Shown here piece after piece: positions 51,136-62,586 of a stretch of 64,000 bases of DNA; position 1 is the first letter of the stretch; each line of letters begins with the position of its first letter. The translations under genes were made by a program, and so were the position numbers. Location of the stretch: NCBI RefSeq assembly GCF_002208095.1, contig NZ_CP017990.1, positions 3,410,001 to 3,474,000 on the forward strand, read 5' to 3'. The notes beneath the pieces were generated by a model. The model did no database searches. It saw only the letters and a program-made list of their open reading frames with translations, and was not told where the DNA came from. Source of the stretch: Enterobacter cloacae complex sp. ECNIH7 (GTDB taxonomy: Bacteria > Pseudomonadota > Gammaproteobacteria > Enterobacterales > Enterobacteriaceae).

Positions 51136-53855
51136 GCTTTTGCCTCCTGCAGATTATCAAGACGCGCACCCGCCAGAACCGGCGCGATGCCAGGCATACC
51201 CATCGGCAGACCCACCTGCCCTGCTGTCAGACCTTCGGAGATAATCAGCGGCAGGCTGATTGTCTGGCCGTCATAGCTAAAGGCAATGTTTGCGCCCGCG
51301 TTAACGCCAAGCTTCGCGGCATCCGCCGGGTTGAGCTTGATGTACGGCTGCGGCATACGAGTCTGGAAGACAGGTGAACGCTGGGACAGCTCGTCGCTAC
51401 CGAACAGATGGTAGTACGGCGCGATACGCCAGCTGCCATCCTGCGCCTGGAAGCTCGCTGGCACGGTGGTGAAGAAGTCCAGACCGGTTTCGGAGGCTTC
51501 AATCAGACGCACGCCCGGATCGCCGTGGCGCAGGGAGCCACCCACTTCAGCCTGGAACTTGTTCCATGCCTGCGGGGAGTTCCAGCCTGGCGCCCATGCG
51601 AACGGGATTTGCGAACGCGGCGCAGACGGCTGGTTGTTCCCTTCCATGGAGAAGGCGAACATGGTGTCTTTATCCTGCGGCTGGCGCGGTTCGTGCACGC
51701 TGATGTTGGCGCGCATCGCGGTACGGCCGCTGTAGCGGTGCGGTTCACGCGCCAGTTTCTGGCCGCGAATGCGGAAGCTTGCTTCAGGTGCGGCATCTTT
51801 AATGCCTGCCAGCTGAGGCAGTTTTTCCACTACCGCGTCGATAACATGGTCGAGCTGCGTCCAGTCCACTTCACGGCTCTGCACGGTGCTGTGCAGGGAG
51901 TGCAGCCAGCGCCAGCTTTCCAGCATCACGGTGTTGCTGTCGTAGTACGCCGGGTCGTAAACCTGGAAGAAACGCTGCGCGCGACCTTCGTTGTTGATAA
52001 CGGTACCGTCGCTTTCTGCGAAGCTTGCCGCAGAAAGCACCAGGTGCGCTTTGTCCATGATCGCGGTTCGCTGATGGTCAATGACCATCACCAGCGGCGC
52101 TTTGGAGAGCGCGGCGTCAACGCGAGCGGCAGAGGCGTGGCGATGCAGGTCGTTTTCGAGCACCACAACGGCGTCAGCGGCACCGGATTCCAGTTCGCTT
52201 AACGCTTCTTCCAGCGAGCCGCCGCCGATCATGCCCAGACCAATGCTGTTCACCGCACGGGCAATCATGGTCACACCGACGTCCGCACCGCGGCCTTTCA
52301 GGGCTTTGGCAACGTTGGCTGCCGCCTGAATGATCTCGGCGCTACCGGCGTTGGTACCGGAAATAATCAGCGGTTTTTTCGCACCCGCCAGTGCCTGAAC
52401 AATCACGTCGACCTTGTTCTGCAGGTCGCGATCCAGCTCAACGGCCGGCGAGCTGCTATCCAGCGCGTGGGCAATCGCAAAGCCAAGACGAGCCTGATCT
52501 TCAACCGGCGCGCAGTAGGTCCACGCAGCGATATCGTCCAGACGGGTGTTATCGACGTTGGTCACAAACAGAGGATGCTTCGCGCGCTGGCCGATGTTCA
52601 GGATCGCCGCAATCTGCCAGTCAGCCACTTTCTGCGCCGCTGCCATTTCACGTGCTTTACCCTTCACCGCCTGACGAACCGCCAGAGCCGCGCGTGCGCC
52701 CGTCTGCGTCAGGTCTTCACCCAGCACCAGGACCGCATCATAAGATTCGATTTCGCGCAGCGCAGGGGTATGAATACCGCCTTCACGCAGCACTTTCAGT
52801 ACCAGCTGCAGACGTTCCTGCTCGCCCTGAGCGATACCGGTATAGAAGTTTTCCGCTCCAACCAGCTCGCGCAGCGCGAAGTTGCTTTCGATGCTGGCGC
52901 GCGGGGAGCCGATACCGATCACTTTCTTCGACTGACGCAGAATATCTGCCGCGCCCTGCATCGCCTGCTCAGCGTTCAGGGTAATGAAGTCGTCGCCACG
53001 GCGCTGAACCGGCTGACGCGGACGGTCTTTCAGGTTCACATAGCCATAGCCGAAACGACCGCGGTCGCACAGGAAGTAGTGGTTAACGGTGCCGTTGTAA
53101 CGGTTTTCGATACGACGCAGCTCGCCGTAACGCTCACCCGGGCTGGTGTTACAGCCGAGGGAACACTGCTGGCAGATGCTTGGCGCAAACTGCATGTCCC
53201 ATTTACGGTTGTAACGCTCGGAGTGAGTTTTATCCGTGAATACGCCTGTCGGGCAGATTTCTACCAGGTTACCAGAGAATTCGCTTTCCAGCGTACCGTC
53301 TTCCGGACGACCGAAGTAGACGTTATCGTGCGCGCCATATACGCCCAGATCCTGACCGTCTGCGTAGTCTTTGTAGTAACGCACGCAGCGGTAGCAGGCG
53401 ATGCAGCGGTTCATTTCGTGAGAGATGAACGGCCCCAGGTCCTGGTTACGGTGGGTACGCTTGGTAAAGCGATAGCGACGGAAGCTGTGGCCGGTCATCA
53501 CGGTCATATCCTGAAGGTGGCAGTTACCGCCCTCTTCACAGACCGGACAGTCGTGCGGGTGGTTGGTCATCAACCATTCCACAACGCTTTCGCGGAACTG
53601 TTTGGCTTCTTCGTCATCAATCGAAATAAAAGTGCCTTCGGTGGCTGGCGTCATACAGGACATCACCAGGCGACCACGCGTGTCTTCCGCGTTTTGATAT
53701 TGCTTCACCGCACACTGGCGGCAAGCACCGACGCTGCCCAGCGCCGGATGCCAGCAAAAGTACGGAATATCGAGGCCAAGAGACAGACAAGCTTCCAGCA
53801 GGTTGTCCGCCCCGTTGACTTCGTATTCTTTGCCGTCTACATGAATCGTAGCCAT
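51132..53855 (-). CDS. nuoG: NADH-quinone oxidoreductase subunit G
   Basis: A 907-residue iron-sulfur subunit. An N-terminal ferredoxin domain binds a 2Fe-2S cluster ([17 protein letters not shown]), followed by the His-Cys site [16 protein letters not shown] and a 4Fe-4S pair ([11 protein letters not shown]). The additional cluster N7 motif [17 protein letters not shown] is present, as in E. coli. The large C-terminal part is a molybdopterin-oxidoreductase-like fold without cofactor. ATG at 53855 is chosen over 53861, which lies too close to the GGAAG ribosome-binding site. Confidence 0.97.
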   Translation of the reverse strand: MATIHVDGKEYEVNGADNLLEACLSLGLDIPYFCWHPALGSVGACRQCAVKQYQNAEDTRGRLVMSCMTPATEGTFISIDDEEAKQFRESVVEWLMTNHPHDCPVCEEGGNCHLQDMTVMTGHSFRRYRFTKRTHRNQDLGPFISHEMNRCIACYRCVRYYKDYADGQDLGVYGAHDNVYFGRPEDGTLESEFSGNLVEICPTGVFTDKTHSERYNRKWDMQFAPSICQQCSLGCNTSPGERYGELRRIENRYNGTVNHYFLCDRGRFGYGYVNLKDRPRQPVQRRGDDFITLNAEQAMQGAADILRQSKKVIGIGSPRASIESNFALRELVGAENFYTGIAQGEQERLQLVLKVLREGGIHTPALREIESYDAVLVLGEDLTQTGARAALAVRQAVKGKAREMAAAQKVADWQIAAILNIGQRAKHPLFVTNVDNTRLDDIAAWTYCAPVEDQARLGFAIAHALDSSSPAVELDRDLQNKVDVIVQALAGAKKPLIISGTNAGSAEIIQAAANVAKALKGRGADVGVTMIARAVNSIGLGMIGGGSLEEALSELESGAADAVVVLENDLHRHASAARVDAALSKAPLVMVIDHQRTAIMDKAHLVLSAASFAESDGTVINNEGRAQRFFQVYDPAYYDSNTVMLESWRWLHSLHSTVQSREVDWTQLDHVIDAVVEKLPQLAGIKDAAPEASFRIRGQKLAREPHRYSGRTAMRANISVHEPRQPQDKDTMFAFSMEGNNQPSAPRSQIPFAWAPGWNSPQAWNKFQAEVGGSLRHGDPGVRLIEASETGLDFFTTVPASFQAQDGSWRIAPYYHLFGSDELSQRSPVFQTRMPQPYIKLNPADAAKLGVNAGANIAFSYDGQTISLPLIISEGLTAGQVGLPMGMPGIAPVLAGARLDNLQEAKA

Positions 53856-53872
53856 TAGCATGCTTCCAGTTG

Positions 53873-53890
53873 GCTCGGTCGAAACCGAGC
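53873..53890 (-). other. Hairpin in the nuoF-nuoG gap
   Basis: GCTCGGT, a four-base CGAA/TTCG loop and ACCGAGC form a perfect 7-bp stem within the 55-bp spacer. On the mRNA the loop reads TTCG, an especially stable tetraloop. Confidence 0.62.
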
Positions 53891-53910
53891 GTTAATCAAA
53901 ATTCTTGTCG

Positions 53911-55248
53911 TTACCAGCGCGCTTTAAGCAGGTTCGGCTGAATCCCATTAATCGCATGGGTATTACTGAACGGCTGCTTGATACCTGCTTCGAACTCGTC
54001 GCGGAAATATTTGATCGCGCTCTGCAGAGGTTCGACGGCACCCGGTGCGTGGGCACAGAAGGTTTTACCCGGGCCTAAGAATCGACACAGTTGCTCAAGC
54101 GTCTCGATATCCCCAGGCTGGCCTTCGCCACGTTCGATTGCACGCAGGATCTTCACGCTCCACGGCAGACCATCACGGCACGGTGTACACCAGCCGCAGG
54201 ACTCGCGGGCGAAGAACTCTTCCAGGTTACGCACCAGCGAGACCATGCCGATCTCGTGGTCGACGGCCATCGCCAGCGCCGTACCCAGACGGCTGCCTGC
54301 TTTACCAATGCTTTCGAATTCCATTGGCAGATCAAGGTGGGCTTCGGTCAGGAAGTCTGTCCCTGCCCCACCCGGCTGCCAGGCTTTGAATTTCAGGCCA
54401 TCGCGCATGCCGCCAGCGTAGTCCTCAAGAATTTCACGTGCGGTGGTACCGAACGGCAGTTCCCAGACGCCAGGATTTTTAACGCGACCAGAGAAGCCCA
54501 TCAGCTTGGTACCAGCATCTTTGCTTGAGGAGATGCCCTGATACCACTCCACGCCGTTGGCGAGGATAGCCGGAACGTTACACAGGGTTTCAACGTTGTT
54601 TACGCAGGTCGGTTTACCCCATACGCCGGAGCTTGCCGGGAACGGTGGCTTGGAACGCGGGTTCGCGCGGCGGCCTTCCAGGGAGTTAATCAGCGCGGTT
54701 TCTTCACCGCAGATATAACGTCCTGCGCCGGTGTGCACGAACAGTTCAAAGTCAAAGCCGGTACCCAGAATGTTTTTACCCAGCAGGCCCGCTTCGGTGG
54801 CTTCGGCAATCGCGCGACGCAGGTTTTCCGCCGCTTCGATGTACTCACCGCGCAGGAAGATGTAGCCACGGTAGGCTTTCAGCGCAAACGCGGAGATCAG
54901 CATGCCTTCCACCAGCAGGTGCGGCAGCTGTTCCATCAGCAGGCGGTCTTTATAGGTGCCCGGCTCCATTTCATCGGCGTTACACAGCAGGTAACGGATG
55001 TTCATGGATTCGTCTTTCGGCATCAGGCTCCACTTCAGACCGGTGGAGAAGCCCGCACCGCCGCGCCCTTTCAGGCCGGAGTCTTTCACCGCGTTAACGA
55101 TGTCGTCCGGCGCCATGCCGCCAAGGGCTTTACGCGCGCCGGCATAGCCGTTTTTGCTCTGGTATTCATCGAGCCATACCGGCTGTTTGTCATCGCGCAG
55201 ACGCCAGGTCAGCGGATGCGTCTCAGCAGTACGAATTACAGTTTTCAT
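53911..55248 (-). CDS. nuoF: NADH-quinone oxidoreductase subunit F (NADH/FMN binding)
   Basis: A 445-residue subunit, the entry point for electrons. The FMN/NADH-binding glycine-rich segment [16 protein letters not shown] is near residue 60. The N3 cluster motif [12 protein letters not shown], with a distal Cys in [15 protein letters not shown], is near the C-terminus. It forms the NADH dehydrogenase module with NuoE and NuoG. The start overlaps the nuoE stop (ATGA). Confidence 0.97.
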   Translation of the reverse strand: MKTVIRTAETHPLTWRLRDDKQPVWLDEYQSKNGYAGARKALGGMAPDDIVNAVKDSGLKGRGGAGFSTGLKWSLMPKDESMNIRYLLCNADEMEPGTYKDRLLMEQLPHLLVEGMLISAFALKAYRGYIFLRGEYIEAAENLRRAIAEATEAGLLGKNILGTGFDFELFVHTGAGRYICGEETALINSLEGRRANPRSKPPFPASSGVWGKPTCVNNVETLCNVPAILANGVEWYQGISSSKDAGTKLMGFSGRVKNPGVWELPFGTTAREILEDYAGGMRDGLKFKAWQPGGAGTDFLTEAHLDLPMEFESIGKAGSRLGTALAMAVDHEIGMVSLVRNLEEFFARESCGWCTPCRDGLPWSVKILRAIERGEGQPGDIETLEQLCRFLGPGKTFCAHAPGAVEPLQSAIKYFRDEFEAGIKQPFSNTHAINGIQPNLLKARW

Positions 55249-55745
55249 TTGTACTGCTCCAGCAGGTCAGGAATCGCTTCCGGCGTCAGATGGCTGTGAG
55301 TGTCCTCATCAATCATCATGGTCGGCCCCTTGTCGCAGTTACCCAGGCAGCAGGTTGGCAGCAGGGTAAAGCGTCCATCGAACGTGGTCTGGCCCGGCTT
55401 GATATTGAGTTTTTTCTCAATCGCAGCCTGAATGCCCTGATAACCGGTGATGTGGCAGACAACGCTGTCACAGTAGCGGATCACATGGCGGCCTACCGGC
55501 TGACGGAAGATCTGGCTGTAGAACGTGGCTACGCCCTCTACGTCACTTGCCGGAATACCCAGCACTTTCGCGATCTCATAGATCGCCCCATCCGGCACCC
55601 AACCACGCTGTTTCTGTACGATTTTCAGCGCTTCAATGGACGCCGCACGCGGGTCTTCGTAGTGGTGCATCTCGTGCTCAATAGCGGCACGTTCTGCTTC
55701 ACTCAGCTCAAAAGCCTCGGTTTGTGGTTGTTGATTCTCGTGCAT
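55245..55745 (-). CDS. nuoE: NADH-quinone oxidoreductase subunit E
   Basis: A 166-residue thioredoxin-like subunit with the 2Fe-2S cluster N1a. The four ligands lie in [14 protein letters not shown] and [18 protein letters not shown]. The N-terminal half is helical and contacts NuoF. Only 2 bp separate it from nuoC. Confidence 0.96.
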   Translation of the reverse strand: MHENQQPQTEAFELSEAERAAIEHEMHHYEDPRAASIEALKIVQKQRGWVPDGAIYEIAKVLGIPASDVEGVATFYSQIFRQPVGRHVIRYCDSVVCHITGYQGIQAAIEKKLNIKPGQTTFDGRFTLLPTCCLGNCDKGPTMMIDEDTHSHLTPEAIPDLLEQYK

Positions 55746-55747
55746 AA

Positions 55748-57550
55748 TTAGCGGTCCACATCTGACATAACAAAATCGATACTACCCAGATACACAATCA
55801 GGTCGGAGACCAGACTGCCGCGGATGGCGGACGGGATCTGCTGCAGGTGCGCAAAGCTCGGCGTACGTACGCGGGTACGGTAGCTCATGGTGCTGCCGTC
55901 ACTGGTCAGGTAGTAACTGTTAATACCCTTGGTCGCTTCAATCATCTGGAAGGATTCTTGCGCCGGCATGACCGGACCCCATGAAACCTGCAGGAAGTGG
56001 GTGATCAGGGTTTCGATATGTTGCAGCGTGCGCTCTTTCGGTGGCGGCGTCGTCAGCGGGTGATCCGCCTTGAACGGGCCTTCCGGCATGTTGTTGAGGC
56101 ACTGCTCAAGGATGCGCAGACTCTGGCGCAGCTCTTCCACTTTCAGCATCACGCGGGTGTAGCAGTCGGAAACACCGCCGCCCACCGGGACTTCAAAGTC
56201 GAAGTTCTCGTAGCCAGAGTAAGGGCGCGCTTTACGCACGTCGAAATCAATACCGGTCGCACGCAGACCTGCACCTGTCGTACCCCACTCCAGCGCTTCT
56301 TTCGCGCCGTAGGCAGCAACGCCCTGGGAACGGCCTTTCAGGATGGTGTTACGCAGCGCGGCTTTCTCGTAAGAGGCCAGACGTTTTGGCATCCAGTCGA
56401 GGAACTCACGCAGCAGACGGTCCCAGCCGCGCGGCAGATCGTGTGCCACACCGCCGATACGGAACCAGGCCGGGTGCATACGGAAACCGGTAATCGCTTC
56501 CACCAGATCGTAGATTTTCTGACGGTCGGTAAAGGCGAAGAAGACCGGGGTCATCGCGCCGACGTCCTGAATGAACGTGGAGATGTACAGCAGGTGGCTG
56601 TTGATACGGAACAGTTCTGACAGCATAACGCGAATCACGTTAACGCGATCCGGCGTAACGATACCCGCCAGTTTCTCAACGGCCAGCACGTATGGCATTT
56701 CGTTGACGCAGCCGCCGAGGTACTCGATACGGTCGGTATACGGAATGTAGCTGTGCCAGGACTGACGCTCGCCCATCTTCTCAGCACCACGGTGGTGGTA
56801 GCCGATGTCCGGAACGCAGTCGACAATCTCTTCGCCATCAAGCTGAAGAATAATACGGAATGCACCGTGCGCAGACGGGTGGTTTGGACCGAGGTTGAGG
56901 AACATGAAGTCCTCGTTGTCGGTACCGCGCTTCATGCCCCAGTCTTCCGGTTTGAAGGTCAGCGCTTCCATTTCCAGATCCTGTTTGGCTTTGGTCAGCT
57001 CAAACGGATCGAATTCGGTTGCACGTGCCGGGTAGTCTTTACGCAGCGGGTGGCCGGTCCAGGTCTGCGGCATCATGATGCGCGTCAGATGCGGGTGGCC
57101 GTCGAAGGTCATGCCGAACATTTCCCAGGTTTCACGCTCATACCAGTTCGCGTTCGGGAAAAGTTTGGTGATTGTCGGCAGATGCATGTCGTTTTCAGAC
57201 AATGCCACCTTGAGCATGATATCCGTATTACGGTCTATTGAGATCAGGTGGTAGAAAACGGAAAAATCCGCAGCAGGGAGACCCTGGCGGTGGGTACGCA
57301 GACGTTCATCCATGCCGTGTAAGTCAAACAGCATGACGTACGGTTTTGGCAATTTCTTGAGGAAATCGACAACTTCCAGCAATTGCTCACGCTTCACCCA
57401 AACAACGGGTACCCCGGTGCGGGTAGCCTGAACAGTAAAGGCATCCGGCCCAAAACGGTTGCGCAGTTCGCCAATGACTGGGTCATCCAGATGATCCCGG
57501 GTCTGCCAGGCGGCTTCTTGCGCGGTTAAGTCGGTCATATTGTTCACCAT
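55748..57550 (-). CDS. nuoC: NADH-quinone oxidoreductase fused subunit C/D
   Basis: A 600-residue fusion of NuoC (about 1-190, the 30-kDa-like domain with [19 protein letters not shown]) and NuoD (about 210-600, the 49-kDa-like domain with [14 protein letters not shown] and the quinone-site residues near [12 protein letters not shown]). The fusion is normal in Enterobacteriaceae. The N-terminus reads [15 protein letters not shown] at 57550 matches the E. coli annotation, while the Met four codons later (57538) has its own GGTGA and could also be used. Confidence 0.97.
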   Translation of the reverse strand: MVNNMTDLTAQEAAWQTRDHLDDPVIGELRNRFGPDAFTVQATRTGVPVVWVKREQLLEVVDFLKKLPKPYVMLFDLHGMDERLRTHRQGLPAADFSVFYHLISIDRNTDIMLKVALSENDMHLPTITKLFPNANWYERETWEMFGMTFDGHPHLTRIMMPQTWTGHPLRKDYPARATEFDPFELTKAKQDLEMEALTFKPEDWGMKRGTDNEDFMFLNLGPNHPSAHGAFRIILQLDGEEIVDCVPDIGYHHRGAEKMGERQSWHSYIPYTDRIEYLGGCVNEMPYVLAVEKLAGIVTPDRVNVIRVMLSELFRINSHLLYISTFIQDVGAMTPVFFAFTDRQKIYDLVEAITGFRMHPAWFRIGGVAHDLPRGWDRLLREFLDWMPKRLASYEKAALRNTILKGRSQGVAAYGAKEALEWGTTGAGLRATGIDFDVRKARPYSGYENFDFEVPVGGGVSDCYTRVMLKVEELRQSLRILEQCLNNMPEGPFKADHPLTTPPPKERTLQHIETLITHFLQVSWGPVMPAQESFQMIEATKGINSYYLTSDGSTMSYRTRVRTPSFAHLQQIPSAIRGSLVSDLIVYLGSIDFVMSDVDR

Positions 57551-57576
57551 TGCAAATGGTCCGTGGTGACTGTTGA

Positions 57577-57626
57577 GCCTGGCTTCGCGCTATTTGAGTA
57601 GTGATATGCGAAGGTGTTCTCCAGGC
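57577..57626 (-). other. Structured spacer between nuoB and nuoC
   Basis: GCCTGG/CCAGGC form an outer 6-bp stem and CTTCGC/GCGAAG an inner one, separated on one side by a 7-base bulge, in the 89-bp spacer. It is an interrupted 12-bp RNA stem in the operon transcript. Confidence 0.5.
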
Positions 57627-57639
57627 CTACAGGCGCAAA

Positions 57640-58314
57640 TTAAATTTCGTCAGGCGTACGCAGGTTGGTGACGGCAATACGTTCACCACGTTTACGCTCG
57701 CGCTCAGACTGCATGTTCGCGCGATACACACCCTGATCGCCAACAACCCACGACAGTGGGCGACGTTCTTTACCGATAGATTCCTGCAGCAGCATCAGCG
57801 CCTGCATGTAAGCTTCCGGACGTGGCGGACAACCCGGGATGTACACATCCACTGGGATAAATTTATCTACGCCCTGCACGACGGAATAAATGTCGTACAT
57901 ACCGCCAGAGTTTGCACATGCGCCCATGGAGATAACCCATTTTGGCTCCAGCATCTGGTCATAAAGACGCTGAATAACAGGTGCCATCTTGGTAAAGCAC
58001 GTACCGGCTACCACCATCAGGTCAGCCTGACGCGGGGAAGCACGGAGTACCTCGGCCCCAAAACGCGCAACGTCATGCACCGCAGTGAATGACGTCACCA
58101 TTTCAACGTAGCAGCAAGAAAGGCCAAAGTTGTAAGGCCAGATGGAGTTCTTACGACCCCAGTTGACCATATCGTGCATGGCATGTTCGAGCTTGCCCAT
58201 GTACACGCTTTTATTGACTTCTTGCTCCAGGGGGTCGGTTACGATCTCCTGTTTTTGCAGGGGGTAACGGTCATTCTCACCGTTAGGATCTATGCGGGTG
58301 AGCGTATAATCCAT
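57640..58314 (-). CDS. nuoB: NADH-quinone oxidoreductase subunit B
   Basis: A 224-residue subunit (E. coli 220) with the terminal cluster N2 next to the quinone site. The ligands include the unusual adjacent cysteines in [10 protein letters not shown], with Cys in [11 protein letters not shown] and [12 protein letters not shown]. The N-terminal extension begins [17 protein letters not shown]. It follows nuoA by 15 bp. Confidence 0.97.
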   Translation of the reverse strand: MDYTLTRIDPNGENDRYPLQKQEIVTDPLEQEVNKSVYMGKLEHAMHDMVNWGRKNSIWPYNFGLSCCYVEMVTSFTAVHDVARFGAEVLRASPRQADLMVVAGTCFTKMAPVIQRLYDQMLEPKWVISMGACANSGGMYDIYSVVQGVDKFIPVDVYIPGCPPRPEAYMQALMLLQESIGKERRPLSWVVGDQGVYRANMQSERERKRGERIAVTNLRTPDEI

Positions 58315-58329
58315 CTTATTGCCTCGCTG

Positions 58330-58770
58330 TTACTGCTGACGATTAGAGATACTGTTTTCCGGGTTGATGTGTTCACGACGTGAACGCGCAGGCGTCCAGT
58401 CAAGCGCGCCAATACGCACCAGATAAACCAGACCGGCCAGTAGCACTAAAATGAAAATTGCGGCCTCGACAAAGCCCACCCAACCACTTTCGCGGATGGA
58501 CGTTGACCATGCGAAAAGGTAAAGCGCTTCCACGTCGAAGATGACGAAGAACATGGCTACCAGATAGAACTTGGCAGACAGGCGTAAGCGAGCGGAACCT
58601 ACTGAATCAATACCTGATTCGAAAGGTGTGTTTTTGTGCCTTGCACGGGCGCGACCGCCCAGGAACCAGCCGCCGACTAACATCAGGCAGCACAGGCCAA
58701 TGGCTACAATAAGAAAGATTGCGAATGCCCAGTGATGAGCGATGACTTCTGTGGATGTTGACATACTCAT
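58330..58770 (-). CDS. nuoA: NADH-quinone oxidoreductase subunit A
   Basis: A 146-residue subunit with three membrane helices, the first gene of the nuo operon. The conserved loop [29 protein letters not shown] contains the acidic FDVEALYL segment of TM2. The start at 58770 is preceded by TGAGTAAGCA; a second in-frame ATG lies two codons later. The 13-gene operon runs from here to nuoN. Confidence 0.96.
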   Translation of the reverse strand: MSMSTSTEVIAHHWAFAIFLIVAIGLCCLMLVGGWFLGGRARARHKNTPFESGIDSVGSARLRLSAKFYLVAMFFVIFDVEALYLFAWSTSIRESGWVGFVEAAIFILVLLAGLVYLVRIGALDWTPARSRREHINPENSISNRQQ

Positions 58771-59318
58771 TGCTTACTCATCAAAAGTGATACCAACGAC
58801 ACTGCTCTTGCTGGCAGATGGGCATCACATCGATTCATGGGGAGGAACAAATAACCTTACACTAACTGTCAGAAATGAGACGTAGACAGCAAAATGATGG
58901 GGTTTTTTACTCCTTTCTATAACCTATTGTCAACTTTAACAAAGGTTTCTTCACATTAAATTACATCGAGCGATTCTCATTAACATTTGGTGCCCTTTAA
59001 CCCTGGTGGGTGCATGACTTTCCGTCAAATGTATGTTGTTGAATCGTGTCCGTTTCGGAAGTAAAAAAAATAACCCTCCTATTTTGACAGGATTTGCCAA
59101 CGATTCCTCCCCCCAAATAGGAGTATTTTCTTGATCTGCGACACGCTTTTGTTAATTCAACATAGAAAACGGCAACATATTTCCTGTTTTTTTAACATGA
59201 GAGGGATATGGGCGAAGTTAGAACGGAAAACGGACAAGTTTTAAGCAAAAGCATTCAGCTTATTGATAAATAAGAGAGTCCCCTGAAAACCCTTGCGCCA
59301 TAAGCGGGTATTATTGCG
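58771..59318 (-). promoter_or_regulatory. nuo operon upstream region
   Basis: A 548-bp, AT-rich stretch lies between the lrhA terminator and nuoA. A long upstream region is expected, because the nuo promoter of E. coli is controlled by ArcA, NarL, Fis and other factors. I could not assign individual sites with confidence and see no convincing gene. Confidence 0.5.
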
Positions 59319-59364
59319 TAAAAAAAGCCACTGCATGTGAAAATCACACGAGTGGCTGTTTTTT
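59319..59364 (-). terminator. Terminator of lrhA
   Basis: AAAAAAGCCACT ... AGTGGCTGTTTTTT forms a long stem with an inner GTGA/TCAC pairing and T tracts at both ends. It lies about 38 bp beyond the lrhA stop codon. Confidence 0.85.
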
Positions 59365-59401
59365 ACACTTACATTTTGTTACCAGAATATTGAGCTATCG
59401 A

Positions 59402-60340
59402 TCACTCAAAATCCCCTTCGACGATCAGGGAGTCATCCCCCCCTTCGGAGGTAACGCGCTCGAACTGCCACGGGTTATGGTAATTTTCCATCGCCTCGAA
59501 CACCACTTTGGCCAACTCATTATGGCTGGACGAATTGTGGCAGAGCAGATACTCCGTATCCGGCAGCGCAGGAAGACCATCGGATTTCCCCAGGACGCGC
59601 AGATCGGGGCTCATCATCTCTACCGGACGGGCCGTTACGCCCAGACCGGCCTTCACGGCGGCACGAACCGCTGGCAGCGTGGAAGCCACATACGCCAGAC
59701 GCCACGGAATGTTGGCCTCATTCAGCGCCGTGAGCACCATATCGCGGAACGGGCTCGGGTCATCAAGCAAGACCAGCGGAACCGGCTCCCCTTTTTGCAG
59801 CACATACTCGGCTGCACAATACCAGTGCGTAGGCGATGTGCGCAGCGTCAGGCAATCAAACTGCCCGGGACGATGCGTCGTCACCACCAGGTCGACTTTA
59901 TGCTCATTTAACATCTCAATCATAAAGGCGTTACGTTTTACGCTAACGTCAAGCGCAAGCTTCGGATAAACCGAACTAATACGATTGAGAAGAAACGGCA
60001 ATATAGTATCCGCTGACTCATCAGATGCGCCTAACGTTAGCACTCCTTGAAGGTTGCTAAACATTAATGACATACATGCTTCATCATTAAAGCGAAGAAT
60101 TTTCCTGGCATAACCCAGTAGCTGAATACCGTGTTCCGTTAAGAGCTTATTACGTCCGTGACGTGCAAAAAGCTCTTTACCGACCAGCTGCTCCAGCCGC
60201 TGCATTTGCTGGCTAACGGCGGACTGAGTTCGGCAAACGGCGGCAGCAGCTGCTGCAAAAGTGTTGAGATCGGCGACCGCAACAAACGTTCTCAGCAGAT
60301 CGAGGTCGAGATTCATTATCGGACGATTTGCATTTATCAT
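59402..60340 (-). CDS. lrhA: LysR-type regulator LrhA
   Basis: A 312-residue LysR-family regulator, same length as in E. coli. The N-terminal winged helix-turn-helix (about 10-70) contains [20 protein letters not shown], followed by the linker helix and the effector-binding domain. E. coli LrhA represses flhDC and type 1 fimbriae and affects RpoS. It lies between nuoA and alaA, its E. coli position. The C-terminal end [12 protein letters not shown] differs only slightly from E. coli. Confidence 0.96.
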   Translation of the reverse strand: MINANRPIMNLDLDLLRTFVAVADLNTFAAAAAAVCRTQSAVSQQMQRLEQLVGKELFARHGRNKLLTEHGIQLLGYARKILRFNDEACMSLMFSNLQGVLTLGASDESADTILPFLLNRISSVYPKLALDVSVKRNAFMIEMLNEHKVDLVVTTHRPGQFDCLTLRTSPTHWYCAAEYVLQKGEPVPLVLLDDPSPFRDMVLTALNEANIPWRLAYVASTLPAVRAAVKAGLGVTARPVEMMSPDLRVLGKSDGLPALPDTEYLLCHNSSSHNELAKVVFEAMENYHNPWQFERVTSEGGDDSLIVEGDFE

Positions 60341-61277
60341 ATCTATTCACTTTCAGGTTGCTCGTGCGGAGCTGCCCGGGTTGAAGCTGTGTGTAACAGT
60401 TAAGCAATTCCCTCTGAAGGTTTTCCCTCGCATCCCGGCCCGGCAGACTGCCTGACAGATAGTTATTGTGCTGCTTTATATCAACAGTCAGAAAGCACGT
60501 TTCATGACGTTATTTTTATTCTCTTAAACGTTCAGGATATTTAGATGTTCGCAGGTTTATGTAAATTACATTAAAGGTATAACACCTTTTCTGCCATCTT
60601 TATCGCAGCGCTGTCAACGTAGCAGGAGATGTGCGACACATTCCAGCCAGAGATAACTCCAACAATAACAATCAATTAATTCGAAAAGTCAGTGCCAGAT
60701 ATACAAAATTCTTGCATCTGTCCTCTGCTTTCCTGAAAGACATCTTAACCCAAATCCACTTTATTTATAAGTCTTATTGCAATATTGAGGATTAAAGAAG
60801 AATGTTAAGCTTCTAAACTAATTTTATTAAAATTAACTAAAGTTGCATTTTATAGGTTAATAATAAATAAATTTTAATTTAGATTAAGACCATTCATTAA
60901 TGGCACTTAACATTAATTTCACATGAGTAACTTTTAGCCACATTATGCTTTTACAGGAACATGTATCAAGCATTCAGGTTTTACGAAAAGTCACGCAGGG
61001 TGATTGCTACCCTTGTCAGGTTCACCACTTATTTTTCCCAGCACAATATACAGAATTTTGACAAATGAATAGCACGTTTAACCTGTCATCGTGCTATGCG
61101 CACAACTTTAAGACAGTAAAAAAGCTAACGCACAGCGAAAAAGATTTATCAAAATTTTGCTTCCGGCACAAAATCTTCTACTGCACACCCTTCAAAACGA
61201 AGCGAGGGGGGAGTACATTATTCCGTGCTGACTTCCACGGCAGGGAGCGGCAATAATAGCGAAAAGGTTAAAGGTTC
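60341..61277. other. AT-rich intergenic region between lrhA and alaA
   Basis: 937 bp between divergent genes. The centre (about 60780-60920) is very AT-rich. lrhA of E. coli has a long leader and autoactivation, so much of this probably serves its control. A 63-codon frame at 61065-61256 lacks a ribosome-binding site and recognisable similarity and is not called. No RNA gene was recognised. Confidence 0.5.
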
Positions 61278-62492
61278 ATGTCCCCTATCGAAAAATCCAG
61301 CAAGCTAGATAACGTCTGTTATGACATCCGCGGCCCGGTTCTGAAAGAGGCAAAACGCCTTGAAGAGGAAGGCAACAAGGTTCTGAAACTCAACATTGGT
61401 AACCCTGCGCCATTTGGTTTTGAAGCGCCGGATGAAATTCTGGTTGATGTGATCCGCAACCTTCCTACTGCACAAGGCTATTGCGATTCAAAAGGACTTT
61501 ACTCCGCACGTAAAGCCATCATGCAGCATTACCAGGCACGCGGTATGCGTGATGTTACCGTTGAAGATATCTATATCGGCAACGGCGTTTCCGAACTGAT
61601 CGTGCAGGCGATGCAGGCGCTGCTGAACAGCGGGGACGAAATGCTGGTGCCCGCGCCGGACTATCCGCTGTGGACGGCTGCCGTATCACTGTCGAGCGGT
61701 AAAGCCGTGCACTATCTGTGCGACGAGTCCTCCGACTGGTTCCCGGACCTCGATGATATTCGCGCGAAAATTACGCCCCGCACGCGCGGCATCGTGATCA
61801 TTAACCCGAACAACCCAACGGGCGCAGTGTACTCAAAAGAGCTGCTGATGGAGATCGTCGAGCTCGCCCGCCAGCACAACCTGATCATCTTTGCCGACGA
61901 AATCTACGACAAGATCCTGTACGACGCGGCACAGCACCACTCAATCGCTGCGCTGGCTCCGGACCTGCTGACCGTCACCTTTAACGGCCTGTCTAAAACC
62001 TACCGCGTGGCCGGTTTCCGCCAGGGCTGGATGGTACTGAACGGTCCGAAAAAGCACGCCAAAGGCTATATTGAAGGGCTGGAGATGCTGGCTTCCATGC
62101 GTTTATGTGCCAACGTTCCGGCGCAGCACGCGATCCAGACGGCGCTCGGCGGCTATCAGAGCATTAGCGAGTTCATCGTTCCCGGTGGTCGCCTGTATGA
62201 ACAGCGCAACCGCGCGTGGGAGCTGATCAACGATATCCCGGGCGTCTCCTGCGTGAAGCCGAATGGCGCGCTCTATATGTTCCCGAAAATTGACGCGAAG
62301 CGCTTTAATATTCACGACGACCAGAAAATGGTGCTCGATTTCCTGCTGCAGGAAAAAGTGCTGCTGGTTCAGGGTACGGCGTTTAACTGGCCGTGGCCTG
62401 ATCACGTGCGCATCGTGACGCTGCCGCGCGAAGACGATCTCGAAATGGCCATCAGCCGCTTCGGGCGCTTCCTCTCCGGATACCATCAGTAA
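61278..62492 (+). CDS. alaA: Glutamate-pyruvate aminotransferase AlaA
   Basis: A 404-residue class I aminotransferase (YfbQ) that makes alanine from pyruvate and glutamate. The PLP lysine is Lys240 in NGLSKTYRVAGFRQGW. Other cofactor contacts are in IINPNNPTGAVY and FADEIYDKILYD, and the substrate-carboxylate Arg is in HVRIVTLPRE. The ATG at 61278 has AAAGG upstream. A hairpin follows the gene. Confidence 0.96.
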   Translation: MSPIEKSSKLDNVCYDIRGPVLKEAKRLEEEGNKVLKLNIGNPAPFGFEAPDEILVDVIRNLPTAQGYCDSKGLYSARKAIMQHYQARGMRDVTVEDIYIGNGVSELIVQAMQALLNSGDEMLVPAPDYPLWTAAVSLSSGKAVHYLCDESSDWFPDLDDIRAKITPRTRGIVIINPNNPTGAVYSKELLMEIVELARQHNLIIFADEIYDKILYDAAQHHSIAALAPDLLTVTFNGLSKTYRVAGFRQGWMVLNGPKKHAKGYIEGLEMLASMRLCANVPAQHAIQTALGGYQSISEFIVPGGRLYEQRNRAWELINDIPGVSCVKPNGALYMFPKIDAKRFNIHDDQKMVLDFLLQEKVLLVQGTAFNWPWPDHVRIVTLPREDDLEMAISRFGRFLSGYHQ

Positions 62493-62498
62493 TCTTAA

Positions 62499-62526
62499 AA
62501 TCAGGCTACTTCGGTAGCCTGATTTG
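62499..62526 (+). terminator. Hairpin terminator after alaA
   Basis: AATCAGGCTAC, a TTCG loop and GTAGCCTGATT form a perfect 11-bp stem. The following T tract is short (TTT), so it may terminate only partly before yfbR. Confidence 0.75.
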
Positions 62527-62586
62527 CATCTTCCCTCCCCTCCCCGCACAATGAACGCCTGTCGCAGTGAAGACAAAAGGTAACCT

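Noticed and set aside
55748..57550. Fused nuoC/nuoD as an unusual gene fusion
   Set aside because: The fusion is standard in E. coli and relatives.
61065..61256. 63-codon open frame just upstream of alaA
   Set aside because: No ribosome-binding site, no recognisable similarity, unusual composition. It remains possible as a leader peptide but there is no evidence.
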